From a virus: a stretch of 20,659 nt of DNA. A model generated the notes under the pieces. The model was not told the DNA's origin, ran no database searches, and worked only from the letters and a program-made list of their open reading frames with translations. This document shows positions 1 through 7,136 of this stretch, in pieces. The position numbers were made by a program, and so were the translations under genes. Location: the IMG/VR virus record IMGVR_UViG_3300027770_000303, positions 1 to 20,659 of that record; one strand, given 5' to 3'. Positions within the stretch are counted from its first letter, which is position 1. The number at the start of each line of letters is the position of its first letter.

Positions 1-26
1 CTAGTGTTTGTCCTAAACGCAACTTG

Positions 27-51
27 CCCCCGGTCGCTCACGCGCCGGGGG
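27..51. terminator. GC-rich hairpin at the left edge, probable terminator
   Basis: A 7-bp perfect stem (27-33 pairs with 45-51, CCCCCGG/CCGGGGG) encloses an 11-nt loop. It lies just past the stop codon of the minus-strand primase gene. On the plus strand it is followed by TCTTTCGTT, a T-rich tail. On the minus strand no T run follows directly. It therefore looks more like a terminator for rightward transcription entering from the left, possibly acting in both directions. Positions 1-26 hold no gene that I can support. Confidence 0.55.
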
Positions 52-58
52 TCTTTCG

Positions 59-2389
59 TTAGGCTCGCCGACCAGGCATATTTACGACGTTGCCGCTTGC
101 GCCAGGCTCCAGCATGTTGCGGAGCGTGGTCTTGCGCTCCTTGGCGAACTCCGGCGCGACGAACACATGGCGGCGGCTGGGATGCTCCACAGACGCCACG
201 CGCCCCCGGTCGATCCACCCGGCCTCCTTGAGGGCGTGGAGCAGCGCAGACGGCGGGATCTTGACGCCTGCGGGACCGACCGCCATCAAGCGGTCGCAGA
301 TGCCGTAGAACGGCGTGGCGACAACGCCAAGCCTGAACTCGTCCGTTCTGGCGCGTATCTGCGTGAGGATGAAACTCTCCGCCATGCTCATGCCGTTCTC
401 GATCAGGTTCTCCTTGAACTCGGTCCACATGGGCGGCGCAGCCGGGTTGAACTTTGACACGTCGCGGTCAGCCAGCCACCGGGCGATGGTCTCGAACCCG
501 CCGCTGCGATACCAGCGCCACATGTCCTGCGCCGCGCTGGGGTCCATGCGCCCGGCGGACGACCAGATGCAGAACCAACGGCGGTCGCCCGAACTGATCG
601 AGATCGGGACGGGGTCGTTCGTGAACGCCAACACCATCATCCTGTTGACCATGTCGTAGGGATGCAGACCCTTGCGGTTGATCGGCAACGTCTCCGGCGG
701 GGCGGCAATGATCGGCTTCAGCTTGTTGGCGAGCGCGCGGCGTTGCGACGCCTCCGGCTCCTTCAGTTCGTTCAGGATCAGGATCTCGCTTTCCAGCGCG
801 TAGCCCCACTGGGAGTTAAGCCCGTCGTTGTCCACCAAACCCCGGTTCTTGAGACCCGCGCCGCAGACGCTCCAGATGAATGGAGCCCACATGGTATCCT
901 TGCCAGACCCCTCGTCGCCGCCGTGCAGGACCGCGTGGTTGATCTTGACGCGCGGGTTCTGGAGCTTGAACGCCATCACGTCGAAGCAGTGGTTCAACTC
1001 GGCATCTTCAGGCACCAGCGCCTGGCAGTGCTTGATCCAGAGCGACACGTCACCGGCTGCGACGCCGTCCAGGCTGGGGCGGGCGTCGCGCCAGCGGTTG
1101 CCGTACACGTCGCCGTCACGGGCGACCAGAACGCCGTCACCGGCAGCGTAGGTGATGCCGCGCAGCAGGCGGGCGTTGGCGGCAGCGCGGTTCTCATCAT
1201 AGCAGACGCTGGCTTCGATCCGGCGGGCGTTCTTGCCGCTCAAATGGATCGACTTGCAGTTGACGTGGCGGAAGATCGCGTTGAAAGATCCCCGGCTCAA
1301 CTCGGTGCGGGCGTCCATGTCGAAATAGGCGTCGTCCTCCACAACGTAGGCGAACCGTTCATACCACTGCGCCTTGTCTACTCGCCCGACCTCCTTGCGC
1401 TCCACCTCCGCGATGACGCGCGCGGCCTCGTCAGGGAACGCCTCCGTGGGCGACAACTTGGACAGCGTGGACTGCATATGCTGCGCCAGCAACTCGTCGC
1501 GCAGACCCGGCGAGACGCGCGGCCCGCCGTTGTCATGGACCCACGACAAGAACATCTGCGTGTTGAAGCCCTCGCAGTGGCCGTGATAGCAACAGAACGA
1601 ACGATCCAGAGGCTTGTAGCGGGCTCCGATCTGGCCGTCTGAATGCTGGGCGTGGTTCGGGCATACGATGCCCATCCACCCCTCACCGTTGACGTGCGAC
1701 AGCACCAACGCCTTGTCGTTCAGCCACTCCAACACGGTGTCCATGCCGGTGTCGCGAAGTTTGAACGCCAAGTTGCGGGCGGTATCCGCCTCCGCTGGCG
1801 TCACCTCCAGCGCCGCACAGATCTGCGGCAACGTGTACTCACGATCTGGATGGAACTCGACCAGACGCGCGCGGAAAAGATCGCGGCCCGGCTTTAGGTT
1901 GACTGATCCGGGAATGCGAAAATTCCGTACTGCGTTGGTTGCGCCGGGGTCTGTGTAGCCCGCCACGGCGATGGCGGTGATCGCCGCGCTGAACTCACCC
2001 TTGGACGGCTGGTCGCTGAACCCGTAACCCCACTGGAACGATCCCTCGCTGGTCTCCATAATCCATGTCGGCGGCAGGGGCGGGATCTTCGATTTGGTGC
2101 CAATGTCGTCCAGCATCATGGCGAGGACGTAGTCACAGTTCGCGGCGCTGGCGCTGACCTTGCCATCCAAGAACCGCGCGGCCATGAACGAGCCGGTGTT
2201 AAGATACCACGCCTCGCCATCCTTGCGCGGCTTAGTGGGCAGATAGGCGGGCCAGGTGAACTTGGGCGAGCCGTCCAAATGGGTCTGTTGTACCCCGTCG
2301 CGCATGATGGGCTTCTGGCACACCAGCAGCGCCGTCTCCCCCTCCGGCGCAAGTCCCACGATGTAGTCGATAAACTGTTGTTCTTGCAT
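59..2389 (-). CDS. Phage primase-helicase (AEP-type primase + SF3-like helicase)
   Basis: This 776-aa replication protein should make primers and unwind DNA at the phage fork. The N-terminal part (about 60-200) looks like an archaeo-eukaryotic/RepB-type primase domain, with an acidic pair at D94-D95 and an RIPGSVN motif near 158-164. A CHC2-like zinc cluster follows (C243, H246, C266/C267, H269, C272). The C-terminal half is a helicase of the SF3/D5 (VirE/DUF5906-like) type, with Walker A GDEGSGKD at 491-498, a Walker B-like ILILNE ending at E541, an asparagine sensor in FTNDP (589-593) and an arginine pair at 603-604. The ATG at 2389 has an AAGGGG ribosome site 6 nt upstream and starts 3 nt after the polymerase stop, so the two genes are probably co-transcribed. 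The domain order is clear. The exact primase subfamily is inferred. Confidence 0.88.
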   Translation of the reverse strand: MQEQQFIDYIVGLAPEGETALLVCQKPIMRDGVQQTHLDGSPKFTWPAYLPTKPRKDGEAWYLNTGSFMAARFLDGKVSASAANCDYVLAMMLDDIGTKSKIPPLPPTWIMETSEGSFQWGYGFSDQPSKGEFSAAITAIAVAGYTDPGATNAVRNFRIPGSVNLKPGRDLFRARLVEFHPDREYTLPQICAALEVTPAEADTARNLAFKLRDTGMDTVLEWLNDKALVLSHVNGEGWMGIVCPNHAQHSDGQIGARYKPLDRSFCCYHGHCEGFNTQMFLSWVHDNGGPRVSPGLRDELLAQHMQSTLSKLSPTEAFPDEAARVIAEVERKEVGRVDKAQWYERFAYVVEDDAYFDMDARTELSRGSFNAIFRHVNCKSIHLSGKNARRIEASVCYDENRAAANARLLRGITYAAGDGVLVARDGDVYGNRWRDARPSLDGVAAGDVSLWIKHCQALVPEDAELNHCFDVMAFKLQNPRVKINHAVLHGGDEGSGKDTMWAPFIWSVCGAGLKNRGLVDNDGLNSQWGYALESEILILNELKEPEASQRRALANKLKPIIAAPPETLPINRKGLHPYDMVNRMMVLAFTNDPVPISISSGDRRWFCIWSSAGRMDPSAAQDMWRWYRSGGFETIARWLADRDVSKFNPAAPPMWTEFKENLIENGMSMAESFILTQIRARTDEFRLGVVATPFYGICDRLMAVGPAGVKIPPSALLHALKEAGWIDRGRVASVEHPSRRHVFVAPEFAKERKTTLRNMLEPGASGNVVNMPGRRA

Positions 2390-2392
2390 GTC

Positions 2393-4366
2393 CTACCCCT
2401 TCCCGTAGCGCGTCATTATACTCGTCTCGATCCCCAGCGGCAGACCGGCGGCCCATGCGGGCGGCGTACACATCGCGCGCTGCATGGCCTGCTCGGCTGC
2501 TTCAGGATCTGTCGTCTCCAGCACGATCTCATCGTGGACATGCAGCACGGGTTCAAACCCGTCAGCGTCCAGCGAACGCAGAGCGTAGCGCAGAATATCG
2601 TTGGCCGTCGCCTGCGTGACGTTCTCGCAGGCCAGACCCCGCCACAGGCGGGCGCGGGGCCATTCCTTGGCGTCTGCGGCGGGCTTCCATGCCGCCTTGG
2701 CGTAGGTGACGCCGTCTTCCTCCAATCGAGCGTATGGGTAGCAAAGGATGCGCCCAGACGGCAGAGCGTACCAGAGGTGGACGCCGTCGAACAAGTAAGT
2801 GATCCGCCCGGCGGTGAACTCCTTACCCTTGTGGCGCATGGCGGCGGTGTAGCACCGCTCCAGACCTTCCCAGAACGGCATGGCCCACGGGTTGGCTCGA
2901 CGCCAGCCGTCCACCATGCGCTTGGCCTCTGGTTCAGGCAAGAGCAAACCGTAGACGCGGCCCATCGCCGCGAACGCGCCGACGCCACCCGCGAAACCAC
3001 ACGCGAGTTCCTGGACCTTGCCGACCTGGCGCTGGTCGCCCGTCACCTCGGCGACAGGCACACGAAACGTTGCGGATGCGTTCACCTTGTAAACGTCGCC
3101 GCCATTGCGGAAGATCTCCAGCTTGTCATCGCCCCGGCCAGACAGCCACGGATTGACGCGCGCCTCAATGGACGACCAGTCAGCCACTACCAGCGCAGCG
3201 CCGTCCTGCGCCAGCAGCGCCGGGCGCAGCATCTGCTTCAGCACGTCCGTGACGCGCTTGCCGTACTGCGGGACGATCTCGCCGCCCTGCACCATCGCGT
3301 CGCGGACTAGTTCAGGTTCTTTCGCACACTTGCGCGGGAAGTTGTGGACTTGCAGTCCAAAGCTCGAAGCACGTCCCGTTGCTGAACCCCCAGCAAAGAC
3401 AAAAGCCCCACGCACTCGTCCATCGTCTCGATCAGCAAGGTTAGCGGCTCGTTGGAACTTCGCGACCGACGAAGCCCATAGGTCGTCCGCACATTGAATG
3501 ACTTCAGCGACATCAGGCGGCACTTCATCAGCGTTTTCTCCAGCGAGAATTAAAAGGTTGCCGCGCACGGATTTGTCTATAGAATACTTGGCCTCGCCAT
3601 CCTTGAAGATCGTCATCAGCTCCAGCGCCTGCGGCCCAACACGGTCCAGCACCCACTCGCGCATCTTGGGACTGCGGACGCTGGTGATCGCGCCGTCCGT
3701 CACCTCGCGCACGATCTGCTGGATCTCGTCCAACTCGGTGGTGGCGTAGCGGATCGCGGCGTTGCACAGATCGACATCGACACGGACGCCCCGGTCGTTG
3801 ACGCGCTCGTTGACGTGGTAGTCGGCCAGTTCTTCAGCGGACAGATCGCGCATACCCTTGCTGATCGCGCGCATGGCGCGCACGTCCTGCTCGCAATAGG
3901 CCACCATCTCGTCCATAAGCGTCGGATCTTGACGGAAGAACCCGTCAGCCTGCGGGATGGACAGCAAGCGGATCAGTTGCGAGCCCCGGTGGTCCTTCTT
4001 CATGGACGCGCCAGCGAAGCGCCCCACGTCCTCCAGCGAGCCCGGCGCGCAGTTGGCGCGAGCTTGCGCCGCCGTGCAGTAGAACTGCTCCAGCTTGGGC
4101 TCGCGCAGCTTCTGATCGGGACACAGTACGAACCAGAAGATCAGGCGCTCGAACGCGGCGTTGTGCGCGCGGATCTGGCCGGTGTGGTTGGCGACAGCGG
4201 CGGGGAACGGTTGCCCCGGCGTCCAAGTCGTCACTTCGCCATCATCGAAGGCGTAGGACATACACAGCACCTCAGTGCTGAGATCTTGGGCGTAGTTGTA
4301 CACGCCCCGCGAAGGCAAGTCGCAGCGACTTCTGCTTTCGAAGTCAATCCAGCATATCTCAGACAT
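2393..4366 (-). CDS. polA: Family A DNA polymerase with 3'-5' exonuclease
   Basis: This is the replicative polymerase, 657 aa from the ATG at 4366. An RNase-H-like proofreading domain comes first: Exo I is D8/E10 in IDFES, Exo II is HNAAFE at 68-73, and Exo III is YCEQD at 157-161. The polymerase domain has motif A with D396 and E401 (DWSSIEA), motif B from R446 to G461 with K450, and motif C HDE at 611-613. There is no 5'-3' exonuclease domain, as is usual in phages. Aligning K450 with E. coli K758 puts Leu454 at the 762 position. The frame is open to 4462, but that extension is only HNH-gene sequence in another frame. The chosen start begins directly with the exonuclease strand and overlaps the HNH stop by 8 nt. 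Its own ribosome site is weak (GGG 10 nt upstream), which suggests translational coupling. Confidence 0.95.
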   Translation of the reverse strand: MSEICWIDFESRSRCDLPSRGVYNYAQDLSTEVLCMSYAFDDGEVTTWTPGQPFPAAVANHTGQIRAHNAAFERLIFWFVLCPDQKLREPKLEQFYCTAAQARANCAPGSLEDVGRFAGASMKKDHRGSQLIRLLSIPQADGFFRQDPTLMDEMVAYCEQDVRAMRAISKGMRDLSAEELADYHVNERVNDRGVRVDVDLCNAAIRYATTELDEIQQIVREVTDGAITSVRSPKMREWVLDRVGPQALELMTIFKDGEAKYSIDKSVRGNLLILAGENADEVPPDVAEVIQCADDLWASSVAKFQRAANLADRDDGRVRGAFVFAGGSATGRASSFGLQVHNFPRKCAKEPELVRDAMVQGGEIVPQYGKRVTDVLKQMLRPALLAQDGAALVVADWSSIEARVNPWLSGRGDDKLEIFRNGGDVYKVNASATFRVPVAEVTGDQRQVGKVQELACGFAGGVGAFAAMGRVYGLLLPEPEAKRMVDGWRRANPWAMPFWEGLERCYTAAMRHKGKEFTAGRITYLFDGVHLWYALPSGRILCYPYARLEEDGVTYAKAAWKPAADAKEWPRARLWRGLACENVTQATANDILRYALRSLDADGFEPVLHVHDEIVLETTDPEAAEQAMQRAMCTPPAWAAGLPLGIETSIMTRYGKG

Positions 4367-4877
4367 GCTTGTACACCCGGTTGAATTTGATGGCGTTGAT
4401 TGTGCAAAGGCTGACATTGTATTCCTGCGCCAGCAAAGTTTGCGTGCCGAACGCGCAACCACGTAAACGCGCGCGTATGTCCAGCACTTGCGTTTCTGTT
4501 AACTTGCCTCGCGTGCCGTGCTTAACCGCGTCGATATTATTTTCGCTACGAGTGCCCCAACGCAAATTCTCCAACCTATTGTCGGCGGGGTTTCCGTTGT
4601 TATGGCAGCATTCGTGCTTCGCAGGGCGCGGTCCTACAAAAGTCCGAAGCACAAGATCATGAACCATACGTGTGTTTCCACGGCCTAAAACAACAGACAT
4701 ATGCCCAAAGTTAGACGGTCCAGGACGCAGAATGCGGCCTTTGACTTGCTTTGTATACGCGCGCGATTTATGTGACGCCGCGTAAACAATATCGCGCGCA
4801 AGCGAGCGAATTTCGCCGCGTTCGCTAGCCTGATACGAGCCTTCGTATCCGGGAATGTCTTTCCAGAGAATGGTCAT
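4359..4877 (-). CDS. NUMOD4-HNH homing endonuclease
   Basis: This 172-aa free-standing endonuclease is of the kind that nicks or cuts an allele lacking the gene so that the gene is copied in. A NUMOD4 motif opens the protein (WKDIPGYEGSYQAS, residues 5-18). An HNH_3 nuclease core follows, with H73, H92-N93-N94 and the NLRW element near 104-107. A helix-turn-helix-like C-terminus (about 125-168) probably binds DNA. I chose the ATG at 4877 because NUMOD4 proteins begin this way. A GTG at 4937 is in frame but its Shine-Dalgarno touches it. The gene sits between the SSB-like gene and the polymerase, and its stop overlaps the polymerase start (ATGTCTGA). GC is about 53% in sampled blocks, below that of its neighbours, which fits a mobile insertion. 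Confidence 0.9.
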   Translation of the reverse strand: MTILWKDIPGYEGSYQASERGEIRSLARDIVYAASHKSRAYTKQVKGRILRPGPSNFGHMSVVLGRGNTRMVHDLVLRTFVGPRPAKHECCHNNGNPADNRLENLRWGTRSENNIDAVKHGTRGKLTETQVLDIRARLRGCAFGTQTLLAQEYNVSLCTINAIKFNRVYKHV

Positions 4878-4896
4878 GGGGTTCTGTAGATACTCA

Positions 4897-4930
4897 CGGG
4901 CGCCAGCGGGGGGAGGACCACTGGCGCCCG
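4897..4930 (-). promoter_or_regulatory. 10-bp perfect hairpin in the leader of the HNH gene
   Basis: CGGGCGCCAG at 4897-4906 pairs perfectly with CTGGCGCCCG at 4921-4930 around a 14-nt loop. In the transcript the hairpin lies between the SSB-like gene and the HNH ATG, 19 nt before that ATG. No T run follows on the minus strand, so simple intrinsic termination is unlikely. The loop reads TCCTCCCCCC on the mRNA strand and could pair with the purine-rich Shine-Dalgarno just upstream. A role in RNA processing or in holding down endonuclease translation is inference. Confidence 0.6.
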
Positions 4931-4937
4931 CTTTCAC

Positions 4938-4945
4938 TCCTCCTT
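4938..4945 (-). promoter_or_regulatory. Strong Shine-Dalgarno with no well-spaced start codon
   Basis: The mRNA strand reads AAGGAGGA, one of the best ribosome sites in the window, overlapping the stop of the SSB-like gene. The only adjacent start is a GTG at 4937 with no spacer, which is too close for normal initiation. The next plausible start is the HNH ATG 60 nt away, beyond the hairpin. It may be the ancestral ribosome site of the polymerase gene, separated from it when the HNH gene inserted. Alternatively it may serve the HNH gene through RNA folding. Confidence 0.5.
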
Positions 4946-5597
4946 ACGCGCTGCGACGACGGCGACGCGACTCAGAAGGGGCCTCGTCCGTGGCAGCTTC
5001 CGCTGCCTCGGTTTCCGCAGCCGCACCATCCATCCCGACCCACTCGATAACCTCGAAGACGGGGGTATAGATGCGACCGTAGCTCTTGTGAATGTAATGC
5101 TCCTTCTTGAGGCGCACCACCGGGACCGGCTTGGTCTGGTCCTTATCGACCTGGGCGGCGATGGCGAGCGCAAGCTGCTGCACCGCCTTCTTGCCGCCCA
5201 CGGACGTGACCGTGTAGCGGGCCTCCAGATCCTTGTCTTCGCCAGCCATGCACTTTAGGGACATGCCGACCTGCACTTCCCAACCGCGCTTGGCGGCGGC
5301 AGGCGCAGCGTCCAGTTCAGGCAGCGGCTGCTGCACTGACACCATCTTTTCCCCAAGAACTTCACCTTCGCCCCACGCGATATAGCCGTGGACGAAGCTG
5401 AACGGGTTGATAGCCCAAGTCGAGTCATCCTCGATCTCGGTCTGCTCGGCACCGAACACCCAATGGCCGGTCTTGTCCATCTTGAGGATGACAGAACCCG
5501 CGCCGTCAGGAACGCCTGCGCTGATCGAGCGCAGACCGGGAGCGAGAGACGAAACGGAAGGAAGGTTAGCACCGGCGAATACTGTGAGATTTGACAT
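4944..5597 (-). CDS. Phage replication-module protein, probable ssDNA-binding role
   Basis: This 217-aa protein has no domain that I can name with certainty. It is rich in short beta-strand-like stretches with glycine and aromatic residues (for example WAINPFSFVHGYIAWGEGE and YGRIYTPVFEVIEWVG), as expected of an OB-like fold. It ends in an Ala/Glu-rich acidic stretch followed by a basic RRRRR tail. Phages that carry a DUF2800 nuclease next to a polymerase often have a single-strand DNA-binding protein (DUF2815) in this place, so I infer that role from position. The sequence does not look like DUF2815 itself. The ATG at 5597 is preferred over the one at 5603 because the AGGAG site is 8 nt from it and only 2 nt from the other. 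That AGGAG site overlaps the stop of the nuclease gene. Confidence 0.75.
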   Translation of the reverse strand: MSNLTVFAGANLPSVSSLAPGLRSISAGVPDGAGSVILKMDKTGHWVFGAEQTEIEDDSTWAINPFSFVHGYIAWGEGEVLGEKMVSVQQPLPELDAAPAAAKRGWEVQVGMSLKCMAGEDKDLEARYTVTSVGGKKAVQQLALAIAAQVDKDQTKPVPVVRLKKEHYIHKSYGRIYTPVFEVIEWVGMDGAAAETEAAEAATDEAPSESRRRRRSA

Positions 5598-5609
5598 TAC
5601 CATTTCTCC

Positions 5610-6740
5610 TTAGACGAGTTTACCAAGAGCGGCGGACAGTTGTACGCCGATCTGCAAAACCGCCGGGCGAGGATCATCCTCTGACGCCAGCGTGTTGCCC
5701 GATGAGACGGAAACGACGTGGTCCGCAGGCAACGCAAGCTTGTGCTTCTTCAGCACCTTCTCGGCCTTCGCAGGACTAAGGATCGTCATCTCAGTCAATT
5801 CCATTGCATTAACACCCATTGCGCGCATGGCTTCAAGGGCTTTGTTTTCATCGACCCACTGGCGCATACCGCGCTTGGGGACAAGCTTGTACCCCGGCAC
5901 CGGCAGACCGGCTTCCAGCGTCTGCATCGCCAACGCCCGCACTTCTTTGATCCAGCTTTCCAACTGATCGGCCATGCCAAGGTAGTCGGACATGTTCTCG
6001 ATGCTGAGATCCTTCAACGTGGACACCAGCGCCCGGTCAGCCGCGCCGGTCATGATAGGGCAGATTGCCTTGCCAGCGCACCAACGGCACCACTCGCCCT
6101 GCGCCAGCGGCGCGTCAGGCTGCTGCGCGATCTTCACCGCAATGATCAGCTCCTTCTCAAACAGTTGGATGCGGCGCGGGGTCGTCTCCCAACGCTTGAC
6201 GTAGGGCGGCTGCACGATGACCAGCTCGACCTTGGTCGCGCCTTCAAACGCCCACTGCGCGGCGGGGGTCCGCATGGCCGCAGCGGCGTAGAACATAAGC
6301 TGGGGGTTTTCCTCGACATCGACGGCCACGCCGTCGCCGAACTTCCAGTCCACGATGTAGGCGGTGTCACCGATACGCCCGACAATGTCGGCGGACCCGA
6401 ACACGCCGGGCAGCAGATCGCCGAACCCGACGACCACCTCGGTCTCGAACTCCATCTGTTTGTCGGGGTCGATGTCATTCAGCGCCGCCAGCGCAGGCAG
6501 CAGCTTGTTGTCGATCAGATCCTGATCAAGCGTCACGTCCGCATGGACAGCGCCAAGAAAATCCTGCGGCGTAGCCTTGCCGTCCAGCACGTCCGCGATG
6601 ACGTTGTGGAGCAGGGTGCCGGTGTCGGCGTAAACGCTGGACGGCTTGGGCGGCATCTGCGCGACGAGCGTCACGGAGCCAGGGCAGTTGATGACGCGTT
6701 TGGCGGTCGAACCGCCGACAATGCTGGAATGTTGAGCCAT
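5610..6740 (-). CDS. DUF2800-type PD-(D/E)XK nuclease with Fe-S cysteines (Cas4/AddB-like)
   Basis: This 376-aa nuclease is probably an exonuclease acting on DNA ends in recombination or replication. A RecB-like core is visible: H45 in GTLLHN, D118 in GSADIVG, D131 and K133 in the IVDWKFG strand, and the Q147/Y151 helix (PQLMFYA). Cysteines at 19 (INCPGS), 218, 221 and 227 give the N-terminal Cys plus C-x2-C-x5-C arrangement that holds a 4Fe-4S cluster in Cas4 and AddB nucleases. The C-terminal part (about 240-376) is not recognised beyond the family. The ATG at 6740 has GAGG 7 nt upstream. It is the first gene of the leftward replication unit and faces the plus-strand VRR-NUC gene across a 72-nt spacer. 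Confidence 0.88.
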   Translation of the reverse strand: MAQHSSIVGGSTAKRVINCPGSVTLVAQMPPKPSSVYADTGTLLHNVIADVLDGKATPQDFLGAVHADVTLDQDLIDNKLLPALAALNDIDPDKQMEFETEVVVGFGDLLPGVFGSADIVGRIGDTAYIVDWKFGDGVAVDVEENPQLMFYAAAAMRTPAAQWAFEGATKVELVIVQPPYVKRWETTPRRIQLFEKELIIAVKIAQQPDAPLAQGEWCRWCAGKAICPIMTGAADRALVSTLKDLSIENMSDYLGMADQLESWIKEVRALAMQTLEAGLPVPGYKLVPKRGMRQWVDENKALEAMRAMGVNAMELTEMTILSPAKAEKVLKKHKLALPADHVVSVSSGNTLASEDDPRPAVLQIGVQLSAALGKLV

Positions 6741-6812
6741 TAGATTACCTCAGTGGACTGTTGACGAAACCGACACTAGACTTTCTTTTACGGGTATGCA
6801 ATACATTTTTTT
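6741..6812. promoter_or_regulatory. Divergent intergenic region, probable control region
   Basis: This is the only point in the window where two gene blocks point away from each other, so promoters for both directions are expected here. The plus strand has TTGACG at 6761-6766, but no good -10 box lies 16-18 nt downstream. The minus strand has TTGCAT, a 17-nt spacer and TAGTGT, a weak match. A run of seven T's (6806-6812) lies directly before the VRR-NUC ATG, so that start has no visible Shine-Dalgarno. The GAGG ribosome site of the nuclease gene is on the other side. No clear operator palindrome is visible. Confidence 0.5.
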
Positions 6813-7136
6813 ATGAGAGAGAGCGAGATCGAACGATATTTCGTGTGGGCCGTCATGTTGCTTGGCGGCACTACCTACAAGTTCCGGTCGCCCACGCAGC
6901 GCGGGGTGGCCGACCGAATCGCGTGTATGCCCAACGGCGAGACGTGGTTCGTGGAACTCAAGACCAAGGGCGGGCGTCTTGCGCCGCTCCAGAAGATCTT
7001 TGCTGCGGACATGGAGCGCCTTGGGCAGCATTACGCCTGCTTGTGGTCAACGGAAGAGGTAGACAAATGGGCCTCGCATTACGACCTTATCAAGAAGAAG
7101 CCGCCGATTTCCTGTACGCCCGCGACCGAGCCATGA
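6813..7136 (+). CDS. VRR-NUC domain nuclease
   Basis: This 107-aa stand-alone VRR-NUC protein belongs to the PD-(D/E)XK superfamily, whose members act on branched or structured DNA. The signature is complete: a helix with E5/E8, G31-V-A-D34-R-I, E48-L-K50 in FVELKTKGG, and Q60. It is the first gene of the rightward unit and is followed by a SNF2-type helicase that starts inside it, a pairing common in phages. There is no purine-rich ribosome site before the ATG, only a T run. A very weak initiation or a leaderless transcript is possible. The last roughly 15 residues lie in the overlap with the helicase gene and look unstructured. Confidence 0.9.
   Translation: MRESEIERYFVWAVMLLGGTTYKFRSPTQRGVADRIACMPNGETWFVELKTKGGRLAPLQKIFAADMERLGQHYACLWSTEEVDKWASHYDLIKKKPPISCTPATEP

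Noticed and set aside
662-1642. Long plus-strand frame (326 aa) opposite the primase gene
   Set aside because: It is antisense to a motif-rich gene. Such frames arise from high GC at third codon positions, and the translation shows no domain.
2279-3310. Long plus-strand frame (343 aa) opposite the primase/polymerase boundary
   Set aside because: It spans parts of two real genes on the other strand and has no recognisable motif.
4367-4462. Polymerase start upstream of 4366
   Set aside because: The added residues are low-quality and come from the HNH gene in another frame. The exonuclease strand begins directly at 4366.
5718-6743. Long plus-strand frame (341 aa) opposite the DUF2800 nuclease gene
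   Set aside because: It mirrors the nuclease gene almost completely. The nuclease motifs are clear on the minus strand.
6761-6790. TTGACG as a -35 box for the rightward unit
   Set aside because: No acceptable -10 box lies 16-18 nt downstream, so I list only a general control region.
6761-7066. N-terminal extension of the helicase gene from a TTG at 6761
   Set aside because: The extension is the VRR-NUC coding region in another frame. The LRPYQ start and a ribosome site support 7067.
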